Source: a bacterium (GTDB taxonomy: Bacteria; Babelota; Babeliae; Babelales; RVW-14). Taken from it: a stretch of 42,679 bases of DNA. Positions 1-8,444 of the stretch are shown one piece after another. Made by a program: the position numbers and the translations under genes. The stretch covers positions 1 to 42,679 of the forward strand of contig JAHFBQ010000002.1 of NCBI GenBank assembly GCA_023249935.1, written 5' to 3'. A model generated the notes under the pieces. The model made no database searches and was not told the DNA's origin. It worked only from the letters and a program-made list of their open reading frames with translations. Each line of letters opens with the position of its first letter. Positions within the stretch are counted from its first letter, which is position 1.

Positions 1-1
1 T

Positions 2-34
2 GGTAATATTGAAGATTGTGAATCGTGTCAATAA
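2..34 (+). CDS. nrdA: Ribonucleotide reductase large subunit, C-terminal end (partial)
   Basis: Only the last ten codons lie in the window, reading GNIEDCESCQ and then TAA. A C-terminal C-x-x-C pair is what class I ribonucleotide reductase alpha subunits use to pass electrons from thioredoxin or glutaredoxin to the active site. The next gene, 23 bp downstream on the same strand, is the small subunit. The assignment rests on this short tail and on position, so it is an inference; the body of the gene is outside the window. Confidence 0.6.
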   Translation, partial: GNIEDCESCQ

Positions 35-57
35 TTTTTTAGAAAAGGATCAAGGAA

Positions 58-1083
58 ATGCAAGCAGCAACAGTGTATAAACGTAAGGGCTCTATTCTTA
101 ATGACAATACAACAGACCCTAATAAAATATTGCCAATGCGTTACATGTGGGCGCGCGAGCACTACAAAAGTGGTGTTGCAAACACGTGGTCACCAGAAGA
201 AATCTCAATGCAAAAAGATATTGAGCAATGGAAATCGCCAGATGCTTTGAGTGAAACAGAGCGTCGCTTGGTTCTCTGGAATCTTGGTTTTTTCTCTACG
301 GCGGAATCGTTGACTGCAAATAATATCGTGCTTGCTGTCTATCGGTATGTAACAAATCCCGAGTGTCGCCAATACATGCTGCGCCAAGCATTTGAAGAGG
401 CTATTCATACAGACACATTTATTTATTGTTGTGATTCATTGGGGCTTGATCCAGACGATATTTACAACATGTATCAGAGTGTTCCTTCGATCAGAGCTAA
501 GGATGAATTTGTTATTAATATGACACTCTCAATTCTTGATCCAGCATTTAAAACAGACAGCAAAGAAAATATTCAAAAATTCATTATGGATGTCGTAGCA
601 TTTTACGTTATTATGGAAGGCATTTTCTTCTATGCCGGATTTGCGATGATGCTTGCTCTTAAGCGTCAACAAAAAATGACCGGTGTTGGTGAGCAGTTTG
701 AATATATCATGCGTGATGAAAGCCTTCATTTGGCTTATGGCTGTGATTTGATTAACACGGTCAAGGCTGAAAATCCAGAAGTGTGGGATAAGGCGTTTCA
801 GGAGGAGGTAACTGAGAAAATTCGTCAGGCTGTTATACTTGAGCGCAACTATGCGGTTGATGCTTGCCCGCAGGGTGTATTGGGTATCAACGCAGAACAA
901 TTCTGTAATTATGTTGAGTATATGGCTGATAGGCGTCTTGAGCGTCTAGGGTTGCCAAAATTGTATAACAAAGAAAACCCATTCCCATGGATGGCCCAGT
1001 CAACTGATCTGGCCAAAGAAAAGAATTTCTTTGAGACGCGAGTGACTGAATATCAAACAGCTGCGTCACTTACCTGGGATTAA
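58..1083 (+). CDS. nrdB: Class Ic ribonucleoside-diphosphate reductase subunit beta (Chlamydia type)
   Basis: Small subunit of class I ribonucleotide reductase, which supplies the oxidising equivalent for making deoxyribonucleotides in the cytoplasm. The 341 residues form a ferritin-like helical bundle with metal ligands visible at E83, E114, H117, E187, E221 and H224. The position of the radical tyrosine (Y122 in E. coli, four residues after the ligand His) is F121, and the first ligand is Glu rather than Asp. Both are hallmarks of class Ic enzymes, which use a Mn/Fe cofactor instead of a tyrosyl radical; every ligand is offset by exactly six from the Chlamydia trachomatis numbering I remember. 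Y216 and the C-terminal Y332 are kept, matching residues of the radical-transfer path. A good Shine-Dalgarno (AAGGA) precedes the ATG. It follows the nrdA end closely, so the pair is very likely one operon, closed by the terminator at 1091. Confidence 0.95.
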   Translation: MQAATVYKRKGSILNDNTTDPNKILPMRYMWAREHYKSGVANTWSPEEISMQKDIEQWKSPDALSETERRLVLWNLGFFSTAESLTANNIVLAVYRYVTNPECRQYMLRQAFEEAIHTDTFIYCCDSLGLDPDDIYNMYQSVPSIRAKDEFVINMTLSILDPAFKTDSKENIQKFIMDVVAFYVIMEGIFFYAGFAMMLALKRQQKMTGVGEQFEYIMRDESLHLAYGCDLINTVKAENPEVWDKAFQEEVTEKIRQAVILERNYAVDACPQGVLGINAEQFCNYVEYMADRRLERLGLPKLYNKENPFPWMAQSTDLAKEKNFFETRVTEYQTAASLTWD

Positions 1084-1090
1084 ATCTTTA

Positions 1091-1124
1091 AAAAGCGCCC
1101 CGTATTATGAGGGCGCTTTTTTTT
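1091..1124. terminator. Rho-independent terminator after nrdB, possibly bidirectional
   Basis: AAAAGCGCCC and GGGCGCTTTT form a 10-bp perfect stem around a 10-nt loop, followed by a run of T on the plus strand. The matching A run on the left makes it usable from both sides. It also sits at the 3' end of the minus-strand EamA gene. Confidence 0.85.
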
Positions 1125-2007
1125 ACTTCTGAAAGCGTTTATTATTGCTCAGCAGCGTGATTAAAGCACCAGTAAGAATAACAATGGCGCCAAACATCTG
1201 GCGAGTACTTACGGTCTCTCCAAGTAAAATAATTCCAAAAAATAAAACGAATACTGGTTCTAAGACCGAGAGCATTGAGGCTTTTTCTGAGCTAATGCTT
1301 TTGAGTGCTTCTAGTAAAAATAAAATTGGTATTGCTGTGCATATAACGCCAAGGCTTATAATATTGGCCCACACATTTAATGATGTGGGAACTGTTAGCG
1401 TGCTGCCAGTTAGAGCACAAATGAAGCAGGTGAGTGCGGTACCTGCTGATACCATGAGTGTTGAAGTAAGAGGTGGGAGCTGTGTTTTTTTGCTACAGAT
1501 AATGTACAAGGCGTAGATGATTGCCGAAACAATTCCTAAGCCAATGCCGATGAGATCAAGCTTAAGATCTCCCAAATCAACCAGCAAGGCGAGGCCGGCA
1601 AGTATCACGGTGATTGCAATAAAATACAGGGGTGTTGGTCTATTTTTATGTATAAGCCAATTAATCAACATGACAATAGCTGGAAAGGTAAAGAATATAA
1701 CCATGGCTAAGCCGGTACCGATGTATTTGCTTGAGAAAAAATAAACTGCAGATCCTGTACCATGCAAAAGCGCGCCACAGAAGAACATCTTAATCATATC
1801 TATGTGAGATCCACGTTCAGATCTTGTTTGTACGATCATGATGACTATGATGAGAAGGCTTGCTACGAAAAATCGCCAGAAAAGCATGTTAAAAACAGAG
1901 AGTCCAGCATCCATGATCTTAATACCAAAATAGCCAAGTAAGCCATAGGTAAAGCCAGACATCAACGCATATAAAGAACCTTTTTGTTCTTGATTTAATA
2001 AATTCAT
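1123..2007 (-). CDS. EamA/DMT family transporter
   Basis: Inner-membrane transporter of the drug/metabolite transporter superfamily, about 294 residues with ten hydrophobic segments arranged as two EamA repeats of five. The early helix contains the usual WRFFVA-type motif after helix 2, and the second repeat has LLEALKSISSEKAS near the family signature for its last helices. The substrate cannot be told from sequence; relatives move amino acids, nucleotides or S-adenosylmethionine. I place the start at 2007 because GAGGAG lies six bases upstream of that ATG; a longer reading from 2040 would lack a ribosome site and would overlap the upstream Omp85 gene, which ends 16 bp before this start. The two are probably co-transcribed, and no terminator is seen between them. 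Confidence 0.85.
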   Translation of the reverse strand: MNLLNQEQKGSLYALMSGFTYGLLGYFGIKIMDAGLSVFNMLFWRFFVASLLIIVIMIVQTRSERGSHIDMIKMFFCGALLHGTGSAVYFFSSKYIGTGLAMVIFFTFPAIVMLINWLIHKNRPTPLYFIAITVILAGLALLVDLGDLKLDLIGIGLGIVSAIIYALYIICSKKTQLPPLTSTLMVSAGTALTCFICALTGSTLTVPTSLNVWANIISLGVICTAIPILFLLEALKSISSEKASMLSVLEPVFVLFFGIILLGETVSTRQMFGAIVILTGALITLLSNNKRFQK

Positions 2008-2023
2008 AGCATGCTCCTCAATA

Positions 2024-4954
2024 TTAAAATGCTTCACCAAGTGTAAGATACCATGCGTAATTGCTATCGTTTACAAATCGCTTCTTCCATTTCCATCCAA
2101 GATCAAAACGCAGAGGGCCGACAGGCGTTTTTAGGCGCAGTCCAAAGCCGGTGGCAGGATACCAACTCTTAGTGAGCCCTATGGTTCCAGCCTGACCGAG
2201 CGCGCCGATATCTTGAAATACAACACCTTGAAGGCGTTTTGAAATTATTGGAAAGCGAACCTCAAGATTTGCATTGAACATGGAGCTGCCACCTTGGATA
2301 GAATATTCCGTTGTAGTTATCTCTTCGCCATTGACCGTTATTGTTTTTGTAGAGGTACCAATGGGTGGGAGCGAATCTTTTTCATAGCCACGTACCGAGT
2401 TTGGTCCTCCGAGAAAGAATCTCTCAATGGGCATAATAGTTTCAAATAGACGTCTAAAAATATGACCAAAGCGAACGTGACCAGCAATAATGATATCTTC
2501 ATAGAGGGGATAGAAGGCAGACTGTTCCAGCGCAATGCGCACAGAATAATCGGCAATACTTGTTGGGAGCATGAGTTTGCAAGCAACAAGGCTGAAGGTA
2601 CCACGGGTTGTATTAATTTTATCATCAAGCTGGTCGATAATTATATTTGGTTCAATAAAAACATAGCGCATGTAACGATTAAGTAGTGTTGGGTCAAATC
2701 GGATATTGCCAGTAACATTGCTTGTCTTTATCCATTCATTACCAAGATTGAGACCAAAAAAGAAGTGGTCTTTGTATTCTTCGTTGAGTGCGACAATTCC
2801 ACCAACCTGATCTGCCTGAAATGCTGAAGGACTGGAGGCTATGCGTAGTGGGTGCGTAAATTCGTTGGCATATAATTTTATTTTACCCAGTAATGGAATA
2901 TTGAAGAGTGATGGTTGTTGGTATTCTAAGTTGAACTTGCGTTCAAATTTGCTTAAATCAGTATCAAACGTGATCTTGTCTGCTCGATTGGTAGGATTTT
3001 TTACTATTGCAGAAGCACCAACCTTAGCGATAATTTCTTCAGTGAACTTTATTGAATTAAGCATAGCGGTCTTGCTTTTGAATAAGGAGCTATCGCTTGG
3101 TACGTAGACGCCAGCACGTAAACGTACCTCGAATGGATCATCATCAGCTATAGTAATAATAACAGGCTTCTGGCGCTTAGTGTTTCCTTGGTGGGGTTGT
3201 ACTTGAACGCGTTTAAAGACATCTAAGCGCTTTAATTTTTTACGAGTCAGATCAATTTTCTCTTTATTCCATACATCGCCTTCTTGGAATTTTATTTCAT
3301 TTTTTATTCGGTCGAATGGCAATTTTGTATTGCCGCGAATGGTGACTTTACCAAAGGTAATTTGTGTTCCTGGTTCAATATTCCAAGAAACAAATACCTT
3401 TTTTACCGCTTTGTTTGCGTATTCGGCACTCGCGAGTGGTTCTTCTTGTAGCTCGAAGTTAACATTGGCATGCCAATAACCATCTTCTTGAAAGGTGGCA
3501 ATGAGTAGGTTCTTTTGTTCACTCAACCAGGATTGATTAAATGGAATGTGTTGATGGTTATTGCGTAAATGGAATTTTTTAAATCCAGGGAGTGATTCTA
3601 ATGTCTGATGGCCTTTTACCTCAAAACCGCCCCATAGCCGCTGAATTCCTTTGTTGATGAAGATCGTGACAATAAGTTTTCCTGAAAGTTCATTGATGTG
3701 ATTTTGTTGATCAACAATAGTAAAGTCCCAATAACCATTCTTCTCATAGAGACGCTTGAATTCATGCAATTTTTGATCAAATAAGCTTTGGTCAAAAAAA
3801 TCTTTTTCAATGAGTTCTCGCCAAAAATATGAGCTGTCTTCTTGGGCTAAGGTATTCGCGTGTTTAACTTCAATGGATTCTAGTTTTGCAGGGGTTCCTT
3901 CGTGGATGGTGAATGTATTAACATCATTCTCTTTTTCATGAGTAACTGTTGTTCCAATAAAACCTCGGCGTTCATATTCATGAATTATTTGTTCGCAAAT
4001 AATATCTGGAGAGAAGAGCCAGTTTGGCTGATCATCGCCAAGAATTTTTTCTTTAATGATGGTGCTAGAAAGAACTTTATTACCAATAAGGTAAATAATC
4101 TTTCTACTGCCGGGCTCTATAATAAATGCGATGTTAACCAATTTATGATCGGAACAGCGACTTTTTTTCATGGTAATACGCGGTTGCTCGAAGCCTTCAG
4201 CTACGAGCTTTGCTTTGAGAGAGAGCGCAATCTTTTTCAAATATTCTTTATCGTAAGCATGTTTGGAAAAAAAATCCTTAAATTCATGCTGTGTTTTGTT
4301 AATAACACTATTTACTGCCTCTGCATGCACAGGATCTGTTTGGTGCGTGATATTGATCGAATTAATGTAATAGCGCTTGCCATGGGTGATGCGAAGACGA
4401 ACTAAAATTGTTTTGTTGATTGCATTGTAATTAAGCTCATCATCAATGAGGCCATCAAAATATCCTTGATCATTTAGAAATCTCTGAATATTTTGCATAG
4501 ATTCGTCATGAAGATTACCATCAAAGACATCGCCAGGTTGTTGCAAATATTGGGCACCATATTCATATTTACCAAATAAAAAACCTGTAACTTTGACTTT
4601 GCTCAAAAGCCATTGTCCTTCAAGTCTAAACTCAAGGTGTTTACCCTGGTTACCATCAAGCAGATTGATGCTGATATTATTGAAACGCTGCGTACGCATC
4701 AGATTGCGATATGCGCGTTGGACATCGGATTTGTTAACGAAGGTGTTTGGTTCAAGGCTTACAAGATAATCAAATTCTGTTTTTGAGAAGGGAATGTCGG
4801 CGGTGAAACTTATTTTTTCTAAATAAAAAGAAGTATTTTCTATCTCACTTAATGTTTTGGTAGAAACATCAAACGATCCCCCAAGTGTTGCTGAGAGTTG
4901 TAAGGCGATTGAAAAAATGCCAAGAACTATAACGCTATAGTAAAAAAATTTCAT
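2024..4954 (-). CDS. Omp85-family outer-membrane protein with an extended POTRA region (BamA/TamA-like)
   Basis: Outer-membrane protein of the Omp85 family, which inserts or exports beta-barrel proteins. The 976-residue product starts with a hydrophobic signal (about residues 1-22), followed by some 600 residues of repeated alpha/beta units that read as POTRA domains, for example KVTIRGNTKLPFDRI. The C-terminal third is a 16-strand-type barrel. The barrel-lid motif is visible as GGPNSVRGY, and the chain ends in Phe, as expected of a beta-signal. At 976 residues it is longer than BamA (about 800) and far longer than TamA (about 580), which I read as extra POTRA units, perhaps six or seven. A second Omp85 gene at 23510 looks more like ordinary BamA, so this one may have a specialised role. 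It lies upstream of the EamA transporter gene on the same strand. Confidence 0.85.
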   Translation of the reverse strand: MKFFYYSVIVLGIFSIALQLSATLGGSFDVSTKTLSEIENTSFYLEKISFTADIPFSKTEFDYLVSLEPNTFVNKSDVQRAYRNLMRTQRFNNISINLLDGNQGKHLEFRLEGQWLLSKVKVTGFLFGKYEYGAQYLQQPGDVFDGNLHDESMQNIQRFLNDQGYFDGLIDDELNYNAINKTILVRLRITHGKRYYINSINITHQTDPVHAEAVNSVINKTQHEFKDFFSKHAYDKEYLKKIALSLKAKLVAEGFEQPRITMKKSRCSDHKLVNIAFIIEPGSRKIIYLIGNKVLSSTIIKEKILGDDQPNWLFSPDIICEQIIHEYERRGFIGTTVTHEKENDVNTFTIHEGTPAKLESIEVKHANTLAQEDSSYFWRELIEKDFFDQSLFDQKLHEFKRLYEKNGYWDFTIVDQQNHINELSGKLIVTIFINKGIQRLWGGFEVKGHQTLESLPGFKKFHLRNNHQHIPFNQSWLSEQKNLLIATFQEDGYWHANVNFELQEEPLASAEYANKAVKKVFVSWNIEPGTQITFGKVTIRGNTKLPFDRIKNEIKFQEGDVWNKEKIDLTRKKLKRLDVFKRVQVQPHQGNTKRQKPVIITIADDDPFEVRLRAGVYVPSDSSLFKSKTAMLNSIKFTEEIIAKVGASAIVKNPTNRADKITFDTDLSKFERKFNLEYQQPSLFNIPLLGKIKLYANEFTHPLRIASSPSAFQADQVGGIVALNEEYKDHFFFGLNLGNEWIKTSNVTGNIRFDPTLLNRYMRYVFIEPNIIIDQLDDKINTTRGTFSLVACKLMLPTSIADYSVRIALEQSAFYPLYEDIIIAGHVRFGHIFRRLFETIMPIERFFLGGPNSVRGYEKDSLPPIGTSTKTITVNGEEITTTEYSIQGGSSMFNANLEVRFPIISKRLQGVVFQDIGALGQAGTIGLTKSWYPATGFGLRLKTPVGPLRFDLGWKWKKRFVNDSNYAWYLTLGEAF

Positions 4955-5070
4955 AAAAAAGATTCCCCGGAATTAATGGCAAGCCCCCACAGCCTACTAT
5001 TTTTCCTAAGATTTGACAGGCTTTTTGTTTTTTAGCAGCATCTAGCCGGGGTTACAATGTTTTGTGGCAC

Positions 5071-5349
5071 TTAGCCGATTACGCGAAAGACTCCGCGAAA
5101 ATTTTTTTCGTTGATGAATGGTTCGATAACAACGTCACGAATTTTGATGTCAGATGTGCCTTTGTAGATATGATCAATTAATTCATCTAGATTGTCTGAT
5201 TGACCACATGCAAAAATAAGAATATCGTCACCCTCATGATTTTGAAGTGTACCTTCAATATGAAGCTTTTGGGCTTGCTTTTGAATGACTTCTTTATATG
5301 ACAATGATTGTACTTGCCCGGTAATGATTATTTTGATGCATTGCTTCAT
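5071..5349 (-). CDS. Acylphosphatase-like protein with altered active site
   Basis: A 92-residue protein with the length and pattern of acylphosphatases (small alpha/beta sandwiches that hydrolyse carboxyl-phosphate bonds). GQVQ at residues 11-14 and LQN at 35-37 match the two family motifs, and N37 fits the catalytic Asn. The usual G-V-x-F-R stretch, however, reads S-L-S-Y-K, so the catalytic, phosphate-binding Arg is K19. Activity may be lost or weakened. The start at 5349 is chosen because AAAGGAG precedes it at good distance; the ATG at 5367 has none. It stands alone between the Omp85 gene and a glycosyltransferase gene on the same strand. Alternative: a non-catalytic acylphosphatase-fold domain. 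Confidence 0.6.
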   Translation of the reverse strand: MKQCIKIIITGQVQSLSYKEVIQKQAQKLHIEGTLQNHEGDDILIFACGQSDNLDELIDHIYKGTSDIKIRDVVIEPFINEKNFRGVFRVIG

Positions 5350-5468
5350 ACGATCTCCTTTTATCATCCTTATGCAGTTTTCGTGGTGCTTCGTTACGTT
5401 GACGTAATCCTACCAAAAGAAATTTTTAAAAGTCAAAAACACGTATGAAAAGCATTGATTATGTTGAT

Positions 5469-6608
5469 CTAGCGCGCAAACTCAAGTTTGGTGTAAAGGC
5501 TTTCGTGCTGAGTAACCATTGATCTGGCCGAGAAAGATGACAGATCTTGTACATGATTTTGTAGGCGATTGAGAAGTTGTGGATCTTCTATAAGGTTTTG
5601 TAGGTGCTGTGCAAGCGCAAATTTATCTCCTGCTGTAACAAGATAGCCGTTGAGATTATTTTGTACTACTTCTCCGATGCCGCCGACATCATAAGCAACA
5701 ACAGCAAGTCTTGCTAGGCGTGCTTCAATGACAGAGCATGGAAGCCCTTCCCAGAGGGAGCTTAGAGTGAAAATATCCCAACTATGTAAAAACTTTTGCA
5801 CGTTGCTTTGCCAGCCGTGAAGTGTGATTACATTTTGTAGATTATGGTCTTTGATCCACCATTCAATTGCTGTTCGTTGAGTACCGTCGCCAACAATTTC
5901 AAGTGTTGTTTGTGGGTGTGCACGATGAACGACCGCAAATGCTTCGAGTAAATCGAATAAATTTTTCTGTGGTTTGAAACAAGAAATAGCGCCAATCGTA
6001 ATCTTTGTTCGAGAAGGAGAAAGCTTGCGAGCAGGTTCTATGAAATGATTATCATCAACCGCGGCACGTATAATGAGGCTTTTTTTTGCAAAGCCAAGGA
6101 GTAATTTGCTACCGAGCACTTGGTCTTTGTGGGAGACGCAAATAATTTGTGTTGTAATCAGTGTTGTGACCCATTCAAGAGCGACGAATAAGACCCATTC
6201 TGGCCAAGATTGAAAATCATGAAAGCCAAAGCCATGGATAGTGTGTACGCGATGTTTAATGCCAGCAAGCAATGCTGCCCAGCGGCCTAGAATTCCGGCC
6301 TTTGTGCTATGAGTGTGTACAATGATATTGGGAAATTGTGCCTTATAGCGATGCATAAGGCGTATGAGTCCGAAGAATGTTTTAAGTTCCTGTGCAATAC
6401 CACGTATCGATAGCTCGCGCTTGAATGAATCAAGTAATATGCAGCCAGGTGTTTTTTTTGCTTCCTCAACCAAAACTCCTTCGGTACCAGAAATGAGCAT
6501 GGCATTGTGATTATCGTGTACGAGGCCTTGGTGAAGTGTTAAACAAACTTTCTGTGCGCCACCGAGTTCAAGCTTGGTCAAGATATACAAGACATTAAGC
6601 TGTTTCAT
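5469..6608 (-). CDS. Glycosyltransferase family 4-like (GT-B fold)
   Basis: Cytoplasmic or membrane-associated retaining glycosyltransferase, about 379 residues, likely acting in surface polysaccharide or lipid-linked glycan assembly. The N-terminal domain opens with a Rossmann strand and a GGAQ loop (16-19), typical of GT4 enzymes. The C-terminal nucleotide-sugar domain contains the linker GAISCFKPQKN and the E-x7-E motif at E287 and E295 (within WEGLPCSVIEA). Length fits the family. The gene begins 40 bp after the fused ATP synthase c gene on the same strand and may be transcribed with it, although no functional link is obvious. Donor and acceptor cannot be read from the sequence. Confidence 0.85.
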   Translation of the reverse strand: MKQLNVLYILTKLELGGAQKVCLTLHQGLVHDNHNAMLISGTEGVLVEEAKKTPGCILLDSFKRELSIRGIAQELKTFFGLIRLMHRYKAQFPNIIVHTHSTKAGILGRWAALLAGIKHRVHTIHGFGFHDFQSWPEWVLFVALEWVTTLITTQIICVSHKDQVLGSKLLLGFAKKSLIIRAAVDDNHFIEPARKLSPSRTKITIGAISCFKPQKNLFDLLEAFAVVHRAHPQTTLEIVGDGTQRTAIEWWIKDHNLQNVITLHGWQSNVQKFLHSWDIFTLSSLWEGLPCSVIEARLARLAVVAYDVGGIGEVVQNNLNGYLVTAGDKFALAQHLQNLIEDPQLLNRLQNHVQDLSSFSARSMVTQHESLYTKLEFAR

Positions 6609-6648
6609 ACAACCTCTAATCTCAGATGTGTCGAGAAGTTCGGCTACC

Positions 6649-7599
6649 TTAAACCTTTGTGATTAACATGAGTGTAATGATCATTGCATAAATAATTGCT
6701 GACTCAATGAAAGCAACGACGAGCAAGGTAGTGCGGAGCAAAATTGAGTATAAGTCAGGATTTTGAGCGATTCCCTCTACGCTCTTTGAGGCGGTAAATC
6801 CTATACCAGTCGCCGTGCCCAGCGCGCCTAAGCCAATGGTTAAAGCTGCGGTAATTAGGATTAATGCATCACTGATAAGTGCGCCATCAAGTGGCCTGAA
6901 TAATATGATTATACCGATAAGTAAGCAAAAAATGAGAGGTGTCTCAATAATTGCTTCAAGGAGGAGCATAAATGGAAATATTTTGTTATAGGCTTCTTTG
7001 TTTGTTCCAATGCCCTTGCATGCTGCCTGTGTGAAAATTGCTTGTCCAATGGAGGGCCCGATACTGCCAAGACCAACGGCAAGGCCTGCTGCAAGTCCTT
7101 GTAGGCCGAATAATAATTCAGGGTTTGCATTTATGCGTGTTCGAATAAGCAGTGACACGATAAACGCGATAATGACTGGTGCTTCCATGATCGATTGCGC
7201 AAGTAGCATAACTGTTGTAACTTTTTGGGAAAAAAAAGGTTGGCGGCTAATGCTTTCTGCTGCGGCTCTAACAACAAAGCTTGAGGCGATACTGACCGCT
7301 CCTCCTGCAAAGCCGATTGCGGCAGCGATACCTAGTTCACCAACGGCAATGCCGATAGTAAGTGGCTGGGTGCTGAAAATAATCATAAGGGCTGTTACAA
7401 GTGCAATGATAATGCCGCTTTCAATTAGCGCAAGGCCAATGATAAGGGCACGAAAATTTGCTTGATAGCTGCATGGTTGTCGCTGGATTGCGGCGATGGT
7501 GGCAATACTTGCTATACCTTGTCCGATGCCGCCGCCGAGAACAGCAATTGCCAGTGTTAGAAAGGCTGCGCTGTAGTGAATGATTTGAGCTATGAGCAT
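6649..7599 (-). CDS. atpE: ATP synthase subunit c, four hairpins fused in one chain
   Basis: Rotor-ring subunit of a membrane ATP synthase. Instead of the usual 75-90 residues with one helical hairpin, this 316-residue chain holds four successive hairpins (eight membrane helices). The ion-carrying carboxylates are E60, E139, E219 and E299, spaced 79, 80 and 80 residues apart, and each lies exactly 20 residues after the polar loop (RQ at 40, RQ at 119, TN at 199, QN at 279). The position that holds the Na+-binding Gln in Na+-type rings is Q27, S106, Q186 and I266 in turn; the residue after the Glu is S, A, T and S. All four sites thus keep the carboxylate but differ around it. A ring made only of this chain would have a multiple of four hairpins. 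An AAAGG ribosome site supports the start. The gene lies 11 bp after atpB. Confidence 0.92.
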   Translation of the reverse strand: MLIAQIIHYSAAFLTLAIAVLGGGIGQGIASIATIAAIQRQPCSYQANFRALIIGLALIESGIIIALVTALMIIFSTQPLTIGIAVGELGIAAAIGFAGGAVSIASSFVVRAAAESISRQPFFSQKVTTVMLLAQSIMEAPVIIAFIVSLLIRTRINANPELLFGLQGLAAGLAVGLGSIGPSIGQAIFTQAACKGIGTNKEAYNKIFPFMLLLEAIIETPLIFCLLIGIIILFRPLDGALISDALILITAALTIGLGALGTATGIGFTASKSVEGIAQNPDLYSILLRTTLLVVAFIESAIIYAMIITLMLITKV

Positions 7600-7610
7600 A
7601 CAAAGACCTT

Positions 7611-8444
7611 TCAGTGTGGTTGTGTGTCTTCTTGGTGAGCTATGCCCATAGAAAGATAGGTAAGTGTGAGCATCATAACAACGAATGATTGAATAAGTCC
7701 TTCAAAAACCCCAAAAAAGAGTTGTGCCCAAGTGAGAAAGAATATGAGAACAGATATGCCGCTTAGAATAGAGGCAAGAATGCCTTCTCTTGGGAGTAGG
7801 TTAACATGAGCGAGGAGTGTGTGTAGTGCAAAATAGATGACAGCTAGGACGAGAAAATAATTGGCATACCCCTGTACAAAGTTGACCATCATCATAAACA
7901 CAACGCCACCGCCGAGAATGTTGCCAAATAATCGAAAAGACATTGAAGCAATTTTGGCGAGTTCTCCAACAATATTGATTGGAGCCAAAAGAAAAAAAGG
8001 CTGTAAGTATTCTTTAGAATATCCCAAGATGCCATGTGCTCGAATTTTTTGATATTGAACATAACAAAAACTTGAAAGACCTATTGCCAGCGTTGTATTG
8101 AGGTCTCTTGTTGCTTCATCTAAAAATGGGAACAGGCCAATAATGCAACAAAAAAGGGTGAATAGGAATAGCGATGAAACAAAAGCAAAATAGCGGAATT
8201 CAAAAAAACCGAAAGCGTCTTTAGTTGTATTCATAAGAAAACGAACAACGACTTCAAAAAGAATTGAAATTCTGTTGGGTCCTCTCTTGAGTGCCCAGCG
8301 TCCAATGCACACCAGTGAAAAAAAAAGTATCATCGCGGCCCAAGTGTCTCTTAGGGTGTCGAGATTAATCGTCCAAAAAAAGTGCGTAAATCCAAGATTT
8401 TCTAGTGGGCGGATTTGGTAGTAATCAAAAATAGAGACGCTCAT
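7611..8444 (-). CDS. atpB: ATP synthase subunit a
   Basis: Stator channel subunit of the membrane part of ATP synthase, 277 residues and mainly hydrophobic. The essential arginine is R171 within SFRLFGNILGG, matching R210 of E. coli. The last helix, LIQSFVVMMLTLTYLSM, carries the conserved Gln (Q252). The usual Glu of the GEL motif (E219 in E. coli) is Gly180; E248 in the last helix may compensate. The start at 8444 is chosen because it has an AGAGGA ribosome site and overlaps the upstream stop as ATGA, a normal arrangement for coupled translation; the longer reading from 8507 lies inside the upstream gene. Order small membrane protein - a - c is that of F-type operons, but b, delta, alpha, gamma, beta and epsilon do not follow. 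Confidence 0.93.
   Translation of the reverse strand: MSVSIFDYYQIRPLENLGFTHFFWTINLDTLRDTWAAMILFFSLVCIGRWALKRGPNRISILFEVVVRFLMNTTKDAFGFFEFRYFAFVSSLFLFTLFCCIIGLFPFLDEATRDLNTTLAIGLSSFCYVQYQKIRAHGILGYSKEYLQPFFLLAPINIVGELAKIASMSFRLFGNILGGGVVFMMMVNFVQGYANYFLVLAVIYFALHTLLAHVNLLPREGILASILSGISVLIFFLTWAQLFFGVFEGLIQSFVVMMLTLTYLSMGIAHQEDTQPH

Noticed and set aside
3902..4405. Plus-strand open frame of 167 codons
   Set aside because: Lies wholly within the Omp85 gene on the opposite strand, with no ribosome site and no recognisable domain.
4972..5055. CCCCGG and CCGGGG about 75 bp apart between the Omp85 and acylphosphatase genes
   Set aside because: Arms are only six bases, flanks do not extend, and no T run or start codon relation gives it a clear role.
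6998..7465. Plus-strand open frame of 155 codons
   Set aside because: Antisense shadow of the fused c gene; no ribosome site and a composition caused by the hydrophobic codons of the other strand.
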